From contig NZ_JAKWBE010000006.1 in assembly GCF_022513565.1 (NCBI RefSeq), positions 248,001 through 312,000 on the forward strand: a DNA stretch of 64,000 nt. The letters run 5' to 3'. Shown piece by piece: positions 17,612 to 26,235 of this stretch. Within the stretch, counting starts at the first letter, position 1; the number at the start of each line of letters is the position of its first letter. Under the pieces are notes generated by a model, which searched no databases, was not told the DNA's origin, and saw only the letters and a list, made by a program, of their open reading frames with translations. This DNA comes from Streptomyces gilvus. Its GTDB lineage: Bacteria; Actinomycetota; Actinomycetes; Streptomycetales; Streptomycetaceae. The position numbers and the translations under genes are program-made.

Positions 17612-18162
17612 GTGGCCAAGGCTACCGGTGCGGGGATACGGCTCACGACTCAACCATTCCAACGATCACGAAAAGACCTTTACATGGTGTTATGAGGGAA
17701 ATGCGCAGCGTGTCAACAAAAGGCATCCCACTCCCCGAGACGGATCACGTCGTCGGCGCCGGGTTGACCGGATTCCCTTGTGCGGAACGGGATTTGGGGA
17801 TCGGTTGTCCACAGGTGTCCACACCCTCCGAAGAGTTATCCACAGGCTGTGCGGAGGATCTGTGGATTTCGGAATCGATCACTCCGAAACCGGGGGATCA
17901 CAGCGAGGATTCCCTGCCCAAACCCGCTCTTGCCCCCACTTTCGAGTGGAAAGGGGTCGCCCCAAAGGATTGCCTAAAGGAAACGAGTGGACGAACGGCG
18001 ATGTGCGTACATGGGGACATGGCAGCGGTCGAAGGGCAGATTTGTCGACACAGTCGCCCTTCGATGTCGACTTGTCCCCAGGTCGAGAAGCGGACCTGTG
18101 GATAACTCCTGTGGATAACGAAAATCTGCAGGTCGGACCGGTGCACAGCGTCCGTTAACACG
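17612..18162. promoter_or_regulatory. 551 bp spacer with a DnaA-box cluster (serS-pheA)
   Basis: Four perfect DnaA boxes lie here: TTGTCCACA at 17805-17813 (plus), TTATCCACA at 17836-17844 (plus), and the complement TGTGGATAA at 18097-18105 and 18110-18118 (minus). Single-mismatch boxes occur at 17815-17823 (GTGTCCACA), 18042-18050 (TTGTCGACA) and 18072-18080 (TTGTCCCCA); a weaker one is at 17861-17869. I find no credible gene in the spacer. It must also hold the serS promoter. A high-affinity DnaA-box cluster that limits initiation is known in S. coelicolor near oriC; I believe it is called D78 and that it corresponds to this place, but I recall this from memory. Confidence 0.85.
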
Positions 18163-19095
18163 CTAGAAACGTCCGTCCTGGCAGCGCGCCACCCAGTCCG
18201 ACGCCGCCACGAACTCCTCGTCCGAGGTCCCGGCCCGCGGAGCGCTCACGTCCTCGACACCGACGTCAGCACGCGGGTACGAACCGAGGAACCGCACCTC
18301 CAGGCAGATCCGCTTCAGCCCCATCAGGGCCTCGGCCACCCGGCGGTCGGAGATATGGCCCTCGGCGTCGACGCAGAAGCAGTAGTTGCCGATGCCGGCG
18401 CCGGTCGGGCGGGACTGGAGCAGCATCAGGTTGATGCCGCGGGTGGCGAACTCGCCCAGCAGATCCCGCAGACCGCCGGGGTGGTCGTCACGCTGCCACA
18501 GCACGACCGACGTCTTGTCCGCGCCGGTCGGGGCCGCCGGACGGGCGGGACGGCCGACCAGCACGAAACGGGTCTGGGCGTTCTCGGCGTCGTGGATGCC
18601 GGTCTCCAGCGCGTCCAGCCCGTACAGGGCGGCGGCGAACTCACCGGCGAACGCGGCGTCGTACTGACCCTCCTGGACCAGCCGGGCCGCGTCCGCGTTC
18701 GAGGCGGCCGACTCCCAGTGCGCGTCCGGGAGGTTCGCGCGCAGCCAGTTGCGCACCTGCGGCTGGGCGGCCGGATGCGCGGAGACGGTCTTGACGTCCG
18801 ACAGCTTCGTGCCCGGCCTGACCAGCAGCGCGAAGGTGATCGACAGCAGCACCTCGCGGTAGATCATCAGCGGCGCGCCCGCCACCAGTTCGTCGAGGGT
18901 GGTGGTGATCCCGCCCTCGACGGAGTTCTCGATCGGCACGAACGCGGCCTCGGCCTCGCCGGAGCGGACCGCGTCGAGCGCGGACTGGACGGACACGTAC
19001 GGGACCAGCTCCCGCGTGGCCGCCTCGGGCAGCGTGCGCAGGGCGGCCTCGGTGAAGGTGCCCTCGGGACCGAGATAGGCGTAGCTCGCAGGCAT
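18163..19095 (-). CDS. pheA: Prephenate dehydratase
   Basis: A 310-residue monofunctional prephenate dehydratase that converts prephenate to phenylpyruvate for phenylalanine synthesis. The N-terminus YAYLGPEGTFTEAAL, the segment VPIENSVEGGITTTLDEL and the catalytic TRF motif in NAQTRFVLVG are intact. A C-terminal ACT domain follows, with GGLRDLLGEFATRGINLMLLQSRPTG, the phenylalanine feedback site. No chorismate mutase domain is fused. The ATG at 19095 begins MPASYAYLGPEG. Confidence 0.97.
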   Translation of the reverse strand: MPASYAYLGPEGTFTEAALRTLPEAATRELVPYVSVQSALDAVRSGEAEAAFVPIENSVEGGITTTLDELVAGAPLMIYREVLLSITFALLVRPGTKLSDVKTVSAHPAAQPQVRNWLRANLPDAHWESAASNADAARLVQEGQYDAAFAGEFAAALYGLDALETGIHDAENAQTRFVLVGRPARPAAPTGADKTSVVLWQRDDHPGGLRDLLGEFATRGINLMLLQSRPTGAGIGNYCFCVDAEGHISDRRVAEALMGLKRICLEVRFLGSYPRADVGVEDVSAPRAGTSDEEFVAASDWVARCQDGRF

Positions 19096-19155
19096 GACCT
19101 CACCCTAATGGCCCTTGCGGAAGACGGCCCACGCGTCGCGGCGAAGCCCCCCCCG

Positions 19156-20445
19156 TCAGCCCTCCAGCAGCGCCTGACCCACGTACTCCCCCTTCGCGGC
19201 GCCGCCCGGCACCGCGAACAGGCCGCTCGACTCGTGGCGGATGTACTTCGACAGGGCGTCCCCGCGGTCGAGCTTGCGCTGGAGGGTGACGAAGCCGCGC
19301 AGCGGGTCGGCCTGCCAGCAGACGAAGAGCAGACCCGCGTCCGGCACTCCGTCGGCGTCGATGCCGTCGTGGTAGGAGAACGGTCGCCGCAGGATCGCCG
19401 CCCCGCCGTTCTGGTCGGGCCGGGTGATGCGGGAATGGGCGTTGACGGGGACGACGTACTCGCCCTTGGCGTCCGTCTTCTCCAGGTCCATCGGGGTCGT
19501 CTCCGAGCCGCCCGACAGCGGCGCGCCGTTGGACTTGCGGCGCCCGATGACGTTCTCCTGGGCGGTGAGCGAGAGCTTCTCCCAGTCGTCCAGCAGCATC
19601 CGGATGCGGCGTACGACGGCGTAGGAGCCGTTGGCCATCCAGGACGGGTCCTTCGAGCCGGACGCCGGCACGAAAACGCGCCGGTCGAAGTCGGCGTCCG
19701 TCGGCTTCGGATTGCGCGTGCCGTCGATCTGGCCCATGAGATTGCGTGCCGTCATGGGGTGGGCCGTGGCGCCCGGGGTGCGGTTGAAGCCGTTCATCTG
19801 CCAGCGGACCTTCGCCGCGTTTCCGGCGTCCTTCTGGATCGCGCGCAGGGCGTGGAAGGCGACCAGGGCGTCGTCGGCGCCGATCTGCACCCACAGATCG
19901 CCGTCGCTGCGGGCCTTGTCGAGCTGGTCGGAGGAGAAGTCCGGCAGCGGGTCGAGGGAGACGGGCCGCTGCTTCTCCAGGCCGGTCCGGGCGAAGAAGC
20001 TGTGCCCGAAGCCGAAGGTGATCGTCAGCGACGAGGGTCCGGCGTCGCGGGCCACGTCCGTGTCGTCGCTCGCCGCCGGCTCGCCCGCCATGAACCGCTC
20101 GGCCGTCGCCGACCAGCGGCGCAGCAGGGCGGCCGCCTCCTTGCGGCCGGCGCCCGCCACCAGGTCGAAGGCCACGAGGTGGCCGCGCGCCTGGAGACCG
20201 TCGGTGATGCCGGGCTGATGTTTCCCGTGAAACATTGCCATGTTCGCGCCGACGGAGGTCAACGGCGTGGCCTCGGAGGGCGCCGCGGAATACCCCACGG
20301 CACCCCCTGCCGCGCCGAGCACGAGCCCGGTGGCGCCGGCGGTGCCGAGCAGGGCGCGGCGCGAGATGCCGTCCCGGGCGGGGCTCTGCGGAGGGACACC
20401 CGGGTCGAGCGGGGTCCGGGCCTGCGGACTGGTCTGGTCAGCCAT
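19156..20445 (-). CDS. dtpA: Tat-secreted Dyp-type haem peroxidase (DtpA-like)
   Basis: A 429-residue dye-decolourising peroxidase. A twin-arginine signal (SRRALLGTAGATGLVLGAA, residues about 28-47) directs the folded haem protein out of the cell. The family motif GxxDG is present as GQIDGTRNP, and the proximal haem His lies in the VNAHSRITRP segment. In S. lividans the homologue DtpA is encoded with Sco, ECuC and CopD and links copper trafficking to maturation of the GlxA radical copper oxidase and to morphological development. The ATG at 20445 is 9 bp after the copCD stop, so it is the last gene of that operon. A degenerate parS lies in codons 71-76. Confidence 0.93.
   Translation of the reverse strand: MADQTSPQARTPLDPGVPPQSPARDGISRRALLGTAGATGLVLGAAGGAVGYSAAPSEATPLTSVGANMAMFHGKHQPGITDGLQARGHLVAFDLVAGAGRKEAAALLRRWSATAERFMAGEPAASDDTDVARDAGPSSLTITFGFGHSFFARTGLEKQRPVSLDPLPDFSSDQLDKARSDGDLWVQIGADDALVAFHALRAIQKDAGNAAKVRWQMNGFNRTPGATAHPMTARNLMGQIDGTRNPKPTDADFDRRVFVPASGSKDPSWMANGSYAVVRRIRMLLDDWEKLSLTAQENVIGRRKSNGAPLSGGSETTPMDLEKTDAKGEYVVPVNAHSRITRPDQNGGAAILRRPFSYHDGIDADGVPDAGLLFVCWQADPLRGFVTLQRKLDRGDALSKYIRHESSGLFAVPGGAAKGEYVGQALLEG
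20219..20234. promoter_or_regulatory. Degenerate parS-like sequence inside dtpA
   Basis: TGTTTCCCGTGAAACA matches parS at 15 of 16 positions, but the mismatch is in the central CACGTG, which is important for ParB. It encodes MFHGKH of DtpA on the minus strand. Binding is uncertain. Confidence 0.4.
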
Positions 20446-20453
20446 GGTGCGGT

Positions 20454-22367
20454 TCAGCCGATCTGCGCGTTCTTGGAGACGGTCACCTGGTCGATGTCGG
20501 AGGTGCGCACGGTGACGGCGACCTTCCAGTCGCCGGCCATCGGGATCTGCACCCCGTTCGCCGCCCAGTGCCCGGTGGTGACGTGGTCGGGAGAGACGGG
20601 CAGCGGCCCGATCTTCTTGGCGTCGAGGGTGAAGGCGATCTTCACCTCGGGGACGTCGAAGGCGCGGCCGTTGGGCCGGGTGACGTAGACGTGCATCTCG
20701 TTGGCGCCCACGCCCGCGGGATCGAGGTCGACCGACACCACGCCCTTGCCGTCGCTGCCGCCCGTGTCGAAGGGCATGGTCAGCGTGAGCGCGCCGGAGG
20801 AGGAGTCCGAGGCGGAGGAGGAGGCCGACGAGGTGGAGGCGGCCGCCTTGGCGTCCTGCTCGGTACGGCCCGGCTCGGTCTGCGTCAGCACGGTGGTGAC
20901 CGCGAGCAGCACGACGGCCACCCCCGCCTCGGCGAGCACGGAGCGCCGCAGCCCGAAGCGGTGGGGGTCGGCGTCGCGCCGCTGCTTCTGCCGTGCCGTG
21001 TCCATGGCCGCCTGCTGGCGGGCGAGCTGGGCGGCCCGCTTGGAGTCGCCGCCGGTCTTCGTCCCGCCCGCGGCGCCCTTCTTCCCGCCGGTGCCCGCGC
21101 TGACGTGCTCCTTCTCCCGCTTGCCCGCCTTGGCGGGCACGGTGTCCACCAGCCGGGCCGTCCAGCGCCGCGAGATCGACGCGATGCCGACGAGCAGCGC
21201 CACGAGCCCGATCTTGACGAGGAGCAGCTGTCCGTACGCGGTGTCGGTGAACGCCGACCAGGAGCCGAGCTGGCGCCACGACTGGTAGACGCCGGTCGCC
21301 ACCACCGCGAGGACACTGCCGAAGGCGACGGTCGAGAAGCGTCGTACCGCGGCGGCCTCGATCGGTGTCCGGGAGAGGTACAGGGCGACCAGCAGGGCGG
21401 TGAGTCCGCCCAGCCAGGCCGCGACGGCCAGCAGATGGATCACGTCGACCGGCATGGCGATGCCCGGCTGCAGCCCCGTCGAGGCGTGCTCGGCCATGGC
21501 CCAGCTCGCCGCGAGCCCCGCGGACACCACGACCCCGCCGATCGCGAGCCCGAACGTCAGGTCCCGCTTCTCGCCGTCCTCGCGCTTGTCGTACGCGCCG
21601 AACAGCACGGCGATGAACAGGGCCGCAGCGGCGAGCAGCAGCAGCCGGGACACCAGGGCCGCGCCCGACTTGGTCTGCAGCACCTGTCCCAGCAGGCCGA
21701 GGTCGAAGATGTCGCCGACCTTGCCGGTGCTGGTGTACGAACCGCGCAGGAGCAGCAGGAGGAGCGTCGCCGCGGTGAGCGAGAGCCACCCCGAGACCAC
21801 GAGCCGCTGCAGCGGCCGTACACCCGATCCGCGCTGCCAGCAGCCGATGACGAAGGCCGCGCCGCCGACCATCACGATGAAGCCGGCGTACGACATGTAC
21901 CGCCCGAAGCCGTACAGCCAGCCGACGACCCCGCCGCCGACCTCCTGGCCGACCGCCTTGACCGAGGTCTTGGAGGGGGAGCCGATGGAGAAGGTGAAGG
22001 CACCGGAGACGGGATGGCTGTCGGCCGACACGACCTGCCAGGACACCGTGTAGGTGCCGTCGGCCAGTCCGCTGTGCAGGGGCACGGCGTAGGTGGTGCC
22101 GCTGATGTTCGACGGCTTGGCGGTGTCGACCCGCTTGCCCTTGGGGTCGAGCACGCGCAGGGAGTCGGAGTTCGTGGCGACCTTCTCGGAGAAGGTCAGC
22201 GCGACCTCGGTGGGAGCCTTGTCGACCACCACCCCCTGCGCGGGGTCGCTTCCGTTCAGTGCGGCGTGCGCCGAGGCCGGTCCGGCGCCGGCGAGCAGTG
22301 CGCCGGCGACGGCCAGGAACAGCAGCACCAGGGCCCGCAGTCGGCGGGGGGTGATGGTCGGTGTCAC
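20454..22367 (-). CDS. copD: CopC-CopD-type copper import protein
   Basis: A 637-residue multidomain protein. After a signal peptide (residues 1-33, cleavage near ASA/HAAL) comes a CopC domain whose mature N-terminal His and the later SADSHPVSG are the expected Cu(II) ligands. About eight membrane helices follow in residues 150-430 (CopD part), then a Lys/Gln-rich cytoplasmic-looking linker and a further helix. The protein ends in an exported YtkA/FixH-like domain. Such proteins bind copper outside the cell and move it across the membrane. The ATP-free architecture and neighbours fit the copper supply chain Sco-ECuC-CopD-DtpA. Confidence 0.92.
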   Translation of the reverse strand: MTPTITPRRLRALVLLFLAVAGALLAGAGPASAHAALNGSDPAQGVVVDKAPTEVALTFSEKVATNSDSLRVLDPKGKRVDTAKPSNISGTTYAVPLHSGLADGTYTVSWQVVSADSHPVSGAFTFSIGSPSKTSVKAVGQEVGGGVVGWLYGFGRYMSYAGFIVMVGGAAFVIGCWQRGSGVRPLQRLVVSGWLSLTAATLLLLLLRGSYTSTGKVGDIFDLGLLGQVLQTKSGAALVSRLLLLAAAALFIAVLFGAYDKREDGEKRDLTFGLAIGGVVVSAGLAASWAMAEHASTGLQPGIAMPVDVIHLLAVAAWLGGLTALLVALYLSRTPIEAAAVRRFSTVAFGSVLAVVATGVYQSWRQLGSWSAFTDTAYGQLLLVKIGLVALLVGIASISRRWTARLVDTVPAKAGKREKEHVSAGTGGKKGAAGGTKTGGDSKRAAQLARQQAAMDTARQKQRRDADPHRFGLRRSVLAEAGVAVVLLAVTTVLTQTEPGRTEQDAKAAASTSSASSSASDSSSGALTLTMPFDTGGSDGKGVVSVDLDPAGVGANEMHVYVTRPNGRAFDVPEVKIAFTLDAKKIGPLPVSPDHVTTGHWAANGVQIPMAGDWKVAVTVRTSDIDQVTVSKNAQIG

Positions 22368-22381
22368 GGTCGTGCCTTCCC

Positions 22382-22834
22382 TCAGTGGCCGGTCGCAGGG
22401 TTGTACGTCGCCGACTTCACCGGCATCTCGATCGTGATGGGATCGGATGTGGCGAAGTGCAGTTCGACGGTCACCTTCTCGCCCTGCACCGGCTTCCGCT
22501 TCAGGTTCTCGAACATCAGGTGGTTGCCGCCGCTCTTGAACACGAGTTGACCGTGGGCGGGCACATCCAGGGAGGTGACCTGCTCCATGGACTGCCCGAC
22601 GGTCCGGTGGAGGGTGACACTGGTGGAGGCGCCGCTGGTGACGGAGGTCAGTTCGTCCTTGGCGCCGCCCTTGTTGACGACGGTGAAGAAGCCCGCGGCC
22701 ATGTCGCCGGTGATCGGCTGGGGCATGTAGGCGGAGCTCACGGACAGTTCGGGCCTGGCGTCACCGGAGCCGCCGCAGCCGGTCAGGGCCAGCGTCCCGG
22801 TTATCAGCAGGGCCGTGGGGGCGAGCCGGTTCAC
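22382..22834 (-). CDS. ecuC: Extracytoplasmic copper chaperone, PCu(A)C family lipoprotein
   Basis: A 150-residue lipoprotein with lipobox LTGC (Cys20) and a PCu(A)C domain. The Cu(I) ligands fit the H/M pattern: Met in SSAYMPQP, His in VTLHRTVGQSMEQV and the pair in GGNHLMFENLK. In S. lividans, ECuC hands Cu(I) to Sco, which metallates downstream enzymes. The GTG start at 22834 overlaps the sco stop by GTGA, so both are made together. Confidence 0.93.
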   Translation of the reverse strand: MNRLAPTALLITGTLALTGCGGSGDARPELSVSSAYMPQPITGDMAAGFFTVVNKGGAKDELTSVTSGASTSVTLHRTVGQSMEQVTSLDVPAHGQLVFKSGGNHLMFENLKRKPVQGEKVTVELHFATSDPITIEMPVKSATYNPATGH

Positions 22835-23484
22835 GGGTTCTGCCCCTTGATGATCTTGGGGAGGTCCTTGGTGTAGTCGTCGACGGTGGCGTCCTCGCCG
22901 TACAGGACGTAACCGCCGTCGGTCTTCGGCGAGAACGCGATGACCTGGGTGCCGTGGACCGAGACGACCTTGCCGGTCTTCTTGTCCTTGTGGGTCGGCT
23001 CGATCGAGATGCCGAGGGTGCGGGCGCCGGCCTGGATGGTGGCGAAGTCGCCGGTCAGGCCGATGAACTGCGGGTCGATGCCCTTGAGCCACTTGCCCAG
23101 CTCGGACGGCGTGTCACGGGCTGGGTCGGTGGTGACGAACACGACCCGCAGCTTGTCCTGCTCGGCCTTGGGCAGCTGCTTCTTGGCGACGGCGATGTTG
23201 TTCATCGTCAGCGGGCAGATGTCCGGGCAGTGGGTGTAGCCGAAGTAGATCAGCGTGGGCCGCCCCGCCGTCTCCTTGCGGAAGTCGTACTTCTGCCCCT
23301 TGGTGTCGGTGAGCACCAGATCCGGCTTCTCGAAGGGCTGGTCGAGGACCGTCGCGGCCTTCTGCGAGGTGTCCTCGGAGACCACGGCGACGGGTGAGTC
23401 GCCGCTGCCACCACTGCCGCAGGCGGAGAGGGTCAGGGTGGCGGCGGCGAGCAGCGCGGCCGCGGCGAACGTCTTCTTGCGCAT
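22831..23484 (-). CDS. sco: Sco/SenC copper-binding thioredoxin-fold lipoprotein
   Basis: A 217-residue lipoprotein with lipobox LSAC (Cys22). The copper site is complete: Cys86 and Cys90 in THCPDICP and His177 in VSVHGTQV. Sco proteins deliver copper to the CuA site of cytochrome oxidase; in Streptomyces they also metallate the oxidase GlxA needed for development on glucose. It opens the sco-ecuC-copD-dtpA string. The ATG at 23484 begins with a basic KKTF and a hydrophobic leader. Confidence 0.95.
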   Translation of the reverse strand: MRKKTFAAAALLAAATLTLSACGSGGSGDSPVAVVSEDTSQKAATVLDQPFEKPDLVLTDTKGQKYDFRKETAGRPTLIYFGYTHCPDICPLTMNNIAVAKKQLPKAEQDKLRVVFVTTDPARDTPSELGKWLKGIDPQFIGLTGDFATIQAGARTLGISIEPTHKDKKTGKVVSVHGTQVIAFSPKTDGGYVLYGEDATVDDYTKDLPKIIKGQNP

Positions 23485-23564
23485 AGAAAAATGTCCCAGA
23501 TGTGAGAGTCCCGGTGTGCACCGGGGGTCCTTCGCCCCCCGGTGCGCACGGCGGATCGAGGGCT

Positions 23565-24293
23565 TCAGGCGTCGGTGCGCCGACGGCCGGCGAGGACGCC
23601 GTAGGCGACGCCCAGCGCACCCACGGCGATGCCGACCACGCCGAGCACACGCGCGGTGGTGTCGGTGCCGTCGCCCGTGTCGCCGGTGGAGTCCGCGGCG
23701 GTCGTGGTGGTCCTGTCGGAGGCGTCCTCGGCCGTCGCCGTGCCGTGACCGTCCCCGGAGGCGGCGGACAGGGTGAGCACGGGAGCCGGGTTCTCGGGCT
23801 CCTCCTGGCCGTCCTGCCGTACCTCGATCCAGCGCACGACCTCGTTGTCGGAGTACGTCTGCAGCGCCTTGAAGACGAGTTCGTCGGTGTCCTCGGGCAG
23901 GGCGCCGACGGAGACCGGGAACTTCTGGAAGTAGCCGGGCTCGACGCCCTTGTCCTCGGCGGTCCAGGTGATCTTGGAGACGGCCTCGTTGATCTTCTCG
24001 CCGTGCATCTCGACCGGCTTGGCCAGCTTGGACTTGGTGACCTGGATCTTCCAGCCGGCCATCGGCTCCGGCAGGGCGGAGGCCAGCGGGTGGTCGGTCG
24101 GGAAGGTGACCTCGAGCCGGGTGGTCGAGGCGTCGTCGCGCTCGTTGGGCACCTTGAAGTCGATCACCGCGTAGCCGCCCTTGGCGGCCGTGCCCTCCGG
24201 CTGCACGGTGACGTGCGCGAACGCGGGGGCGGACAGGGCCAGCACCGTGGCGCCGGCGAGGGCGCCGGAGGCGGCGAGACGAGAAGCCTTCAT
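23565..24293 (-). CDS. ycnI: YcnI-like copper-binding membrane protein
   Basis: A 242-residue exported protein. The signal peptide ends FA/HVTVQPEG, giving a mature N-terminal His as in the YcnI domain, whose B. subtilis member binds Cu(II) through that His. A Thr/Asp-rich stretch follows the domain and the C-terminus is a single membrane anchor (VLGVVGIAVGALGVAYGVLAG) with RRRTDA inside. It lies 80 bp upstream of sco on the same strand and is probably first in the copper operon. The ATG at 24293 has GGAG at suitable distance. Confidence 0.9.
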   Translation of the reverse strand: MKASRLAASGALAGATVLALSAPAFAHVTVQPEGTAAKGGYAVIDFKVPNERDDASTTRLEVTFPTDHPLASALPEPMAGWKIQVTKSKLAKPVEMHGEKINEAVSKITWTAEDKGVEPGYFQKFPVSVGALPEDTDELVFKALQTYSDNEVVRWIEVRQDGQEEPENPAPVLTLSAASGDGHGTATAEDASDRTTTTAADSTGDTGDGTDTTARVLGVVGIAVGALGVAYGVLAGRRRTDA

Positions 24294-24469
24294 GGCAGGG
24301 AGCACTCCACTTCGAGTGAGGTTCCGGTGATGACGAGGGGTACGCGCGCGTGGCCGTCGCCGAGGCCGAAGAACCGGACGACGCGGGTACGCGCGTGTGC
24401 GCCGCGCGACGGCGGCCCCGTCATCCAGGAAACGGAAACCGGGAACCAGGGACCCGAAACCAGGACCCC

Positions 24470-24520
24470 GAAACCGGGAACTCGAAACCGGGAACTCGAA
24501 ACCGGGAACTCGAAACCGGA
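24470..24520. repeat. 14 bp tandem repeat
   Basis: GAAACCGGGAACTC occurs three times in perfect tandem at 24470-24483, 24484-24497 and 24498-24511, followed by a partial copy. Imperfect relatives (GGAAACCGGGAACC, GAAACCAGGACC) extend the array upstream to about 24430. It fills the spacer before ycnI and after the next gene. Confidence 0.9.
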
Positions 24521-24537
24521 AGGGCGGTCGCGTCGCG

Positions 24538-25344
24538 TCAGGCGGCGAGGGCGTACGCGACGGCCGGCGGGCCGCGCCGGATCACCGAGTGCTGGAGTGC
24601 GGTGGTGCGGGGCTTCGGTGGCGCGAGCAGCGCGGTGCGCGGCGGTCGCGGGGCCGCCCCGAGAGTCGCCGGCAGTCCGGCGCGCAGGGCGCGCACCAGG
24701 GCGAGGGCGGCGCGCAGCGACCGTACGAGCGCCCCGTCGGCGAGGGAGCCGGCGGACAGGGCCATGAGCCTGAGCAGCGCGAGGTCGCCGCGGCGCAGCA
24801 GCCAGCCGGCGGCGACGGCCGCGAGGACGTGACCGAGCAGCATCGGCAGGGACGGCAGCAGCGAGGTCGTCGCGGACAGCGCGTCCGTCGGATGGCGCAT
24901 GGAACTCATGTCCATGGCCGGGGTGGTGGACAGCCGGGCGTCGGCGAGGATCCGGCGGGCGTGCGCCGGCGTGATCGCCGCCGCCGTCGTCCCGCACACC
25001 AGCCGTGCCGCGCGTGCGACCAGCGAGGCGTCGGTCGACGTCATCGCCATCCCACTGGAGGCCGACGCGCTCTGTCCCAGCCCGAACAGCGTGTGCAGCA
25101 CGGTCTGGCCGAGCACGAGCAGCGCGGCGATGCCGGGCAGCGAGCGCTCGCGTCCGGCGAGTGGCGCCGCGACCAGGAGAACCCCGAGGAACCCCGCGCC
25201 CAGTGTCCACAGCGGAACGGTGGCGCAGGAGGCCAGCGTGTGACCGCCCGCGGCCAGCACGACGCAGACCGCGGCGAACACCGCGGCCCGCAGCATCCGG
25301 ATGTCTCGTCCGGAGCGCGCCGTGCGCTGGTGGGGGTCGGTCAT
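24538..25344 (-). CDS. Integral membrane protein, Met-rich, unknown function
   Basis: A 268-residue protein with about five hydrophobic segments, for example MLRAAVFAAVCVVLAAGGHTL and LGAGFLGVLLVAAPLAG. I recognise no named family. Short Met-rich and His-containing loops (SGMAMTSTD, PAMDMSSMRHP) could bind copper, which would suit its place beside the copper operon; that is inference. The ATG at 25344 follows a segment without coding character. It ends next to the 14 bp repeat array. Confidence 0.72.
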   Translation of the reverse strand: MTDPHQRTARSGRDIRMLRAAVFAAVCVVLAAGGHTLASCATVPLWTLGAGFLGVLLVAAPLAGRERSLPGIAALLVLGQTVLHTLFGLGQSASASSGMAMTSTDASLVARAARLVCGTTAAAITPAHARRILADARLSTTPAMDMSSMRHPTDALSATTSLLPSLPMLLGHVLAAVAAGWLLRRGDLALLRLMALSAGSLADGALVRSLRAALALVRALRAGLPATLGAAPRPPRTALLAPPKPRTTALQHSVIRRGPPAVAYALAA

Positions 25345-25366
25345 GGCGCGCTCATCATCCCACTGG

Positions 25367-25385
25367 CCGTACGGCCGCCGTACGG
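25367..25385. promoter_or_regulatory. Paired palindromes in divergent spacer, candidate operator
   Basis: The 8-base palindrome CCGTACGG occurs at 25367-25374 and 25378-25385, 11 bp centre to centre, about one helical turn. It lies 23 bp upstream of the membrane-protein start and could bind a regulator. Confidence 0.45.
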
Positions 25386-25577
25386 CAGGTCCGCAAGGTC
25401 GTGTCCGGGCGGGAAGACCACCCTCTGGGGTGAGTCGATGGGGGCTGCCCACACATACACCGATTCCGGCCTGGATGCATCGACCATATGGGCGGTATCA
25501 CGTCAACTCCGTGCTTACACAAGGGCACGCGCGGCAATAAGAAACGGTATGTCGAGCCGCGGCCGGGAGGCTGGAGC

Positions 25578-26024
25578 ATGAGCATCTGGTGGTCACTCCA
25601 CTTGCGGCGGGAAGCTGCGAGCGTTCCTCTCGCGCGACGGCTGCTGCTCGGCACGATGGAGACGGCGGGCGTCGACCCGGACGTCTCCTACGACCTCTCG
25701 GTCGCGCTGAGCGAGGCCTGCGCGAACGCCGTGGAGCACGGCGGCGACGCGGCGCGGGGCGCGTCCTCCGAGGCGTACCGGGTCACCGCCTATCTCGACG
25801 GCGAGAAGTGCCGCATCGAGGTCACCGACTCCGGGCCTGGCATCTCCGCCGCCGCCCCCGTCCGTCCGGCCCGTACCGACGCCGAGCACGGCCGGGGCCT
25901 GTGCCTCATCCAGGAACTCGCCGACCACGTCCACATCGGCGACAAGCCGGGCCGCGGTGGCACGGTGGTGAGCTTCGACAAGATCCTCAAGTGGCGCGAG
26001 GACGCGCCGCTGATGGCGGTGTGA
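25578..26024 (+). CDS. RsbW-like ATP-binding (anti-sigma/HATPase) protein
   Basis: A 148-residue single-domain GHKL ATPase of the HATPase_c_2 class. The N-box is SEACANAVEHG, the G1 box EVTDSGPGI and the G2 box GRGLCLI, all intact. Such small proteins act as anti-sigma factor serine kinases on anti-anti-sigma partners; Streptomyces encodes dozens, many with unknown partners. The ATG at 25578 has GGAGG seven bases upstream; an upstream in-frame ATG at 25488 lacks one. No anti-anti-sigma gene is adjacent. Confidence 0.88.
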   Translation: MSIWWSLHLRREAASVPLARRLLLGTMETAGVDPDVSYDLSVALSEACANAVEHGGDAARGASSEAYRVTAYLDGEKCRIEVTDSGPGISAAAPVRPARTDAEHGRGLCLIQELADHVHIGDKPGRGGTVVSFDKILKWREDAPLMAV

Positions 26025-26235
26025 GGATCCGACGGCATGACTGCGGGGGGACCGTTCCGCATACTGGCCAGGCGGCGAAGTCGGCGGACGTCCGGCACAC
26101 GCGGTCCGGCCCGGCGCGGAGGCGAGCGGGAGTACCGGGCTGAGGGCATCCGCGGTGCGCCGCGCACCACTGGGGCCGACGCCGGTCGGTCCGCTGTCGG
26201 AGTCAGGGGAACGCCGGGCTGCAGGGGGACTGTCA

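Noticed and set aside
17692-18158. Plus-strand frames in the serS-pheA spacer
   Set aside because: They cross the DnaA boxes, lack ribosome sites, and have no coding-type third-position bias.
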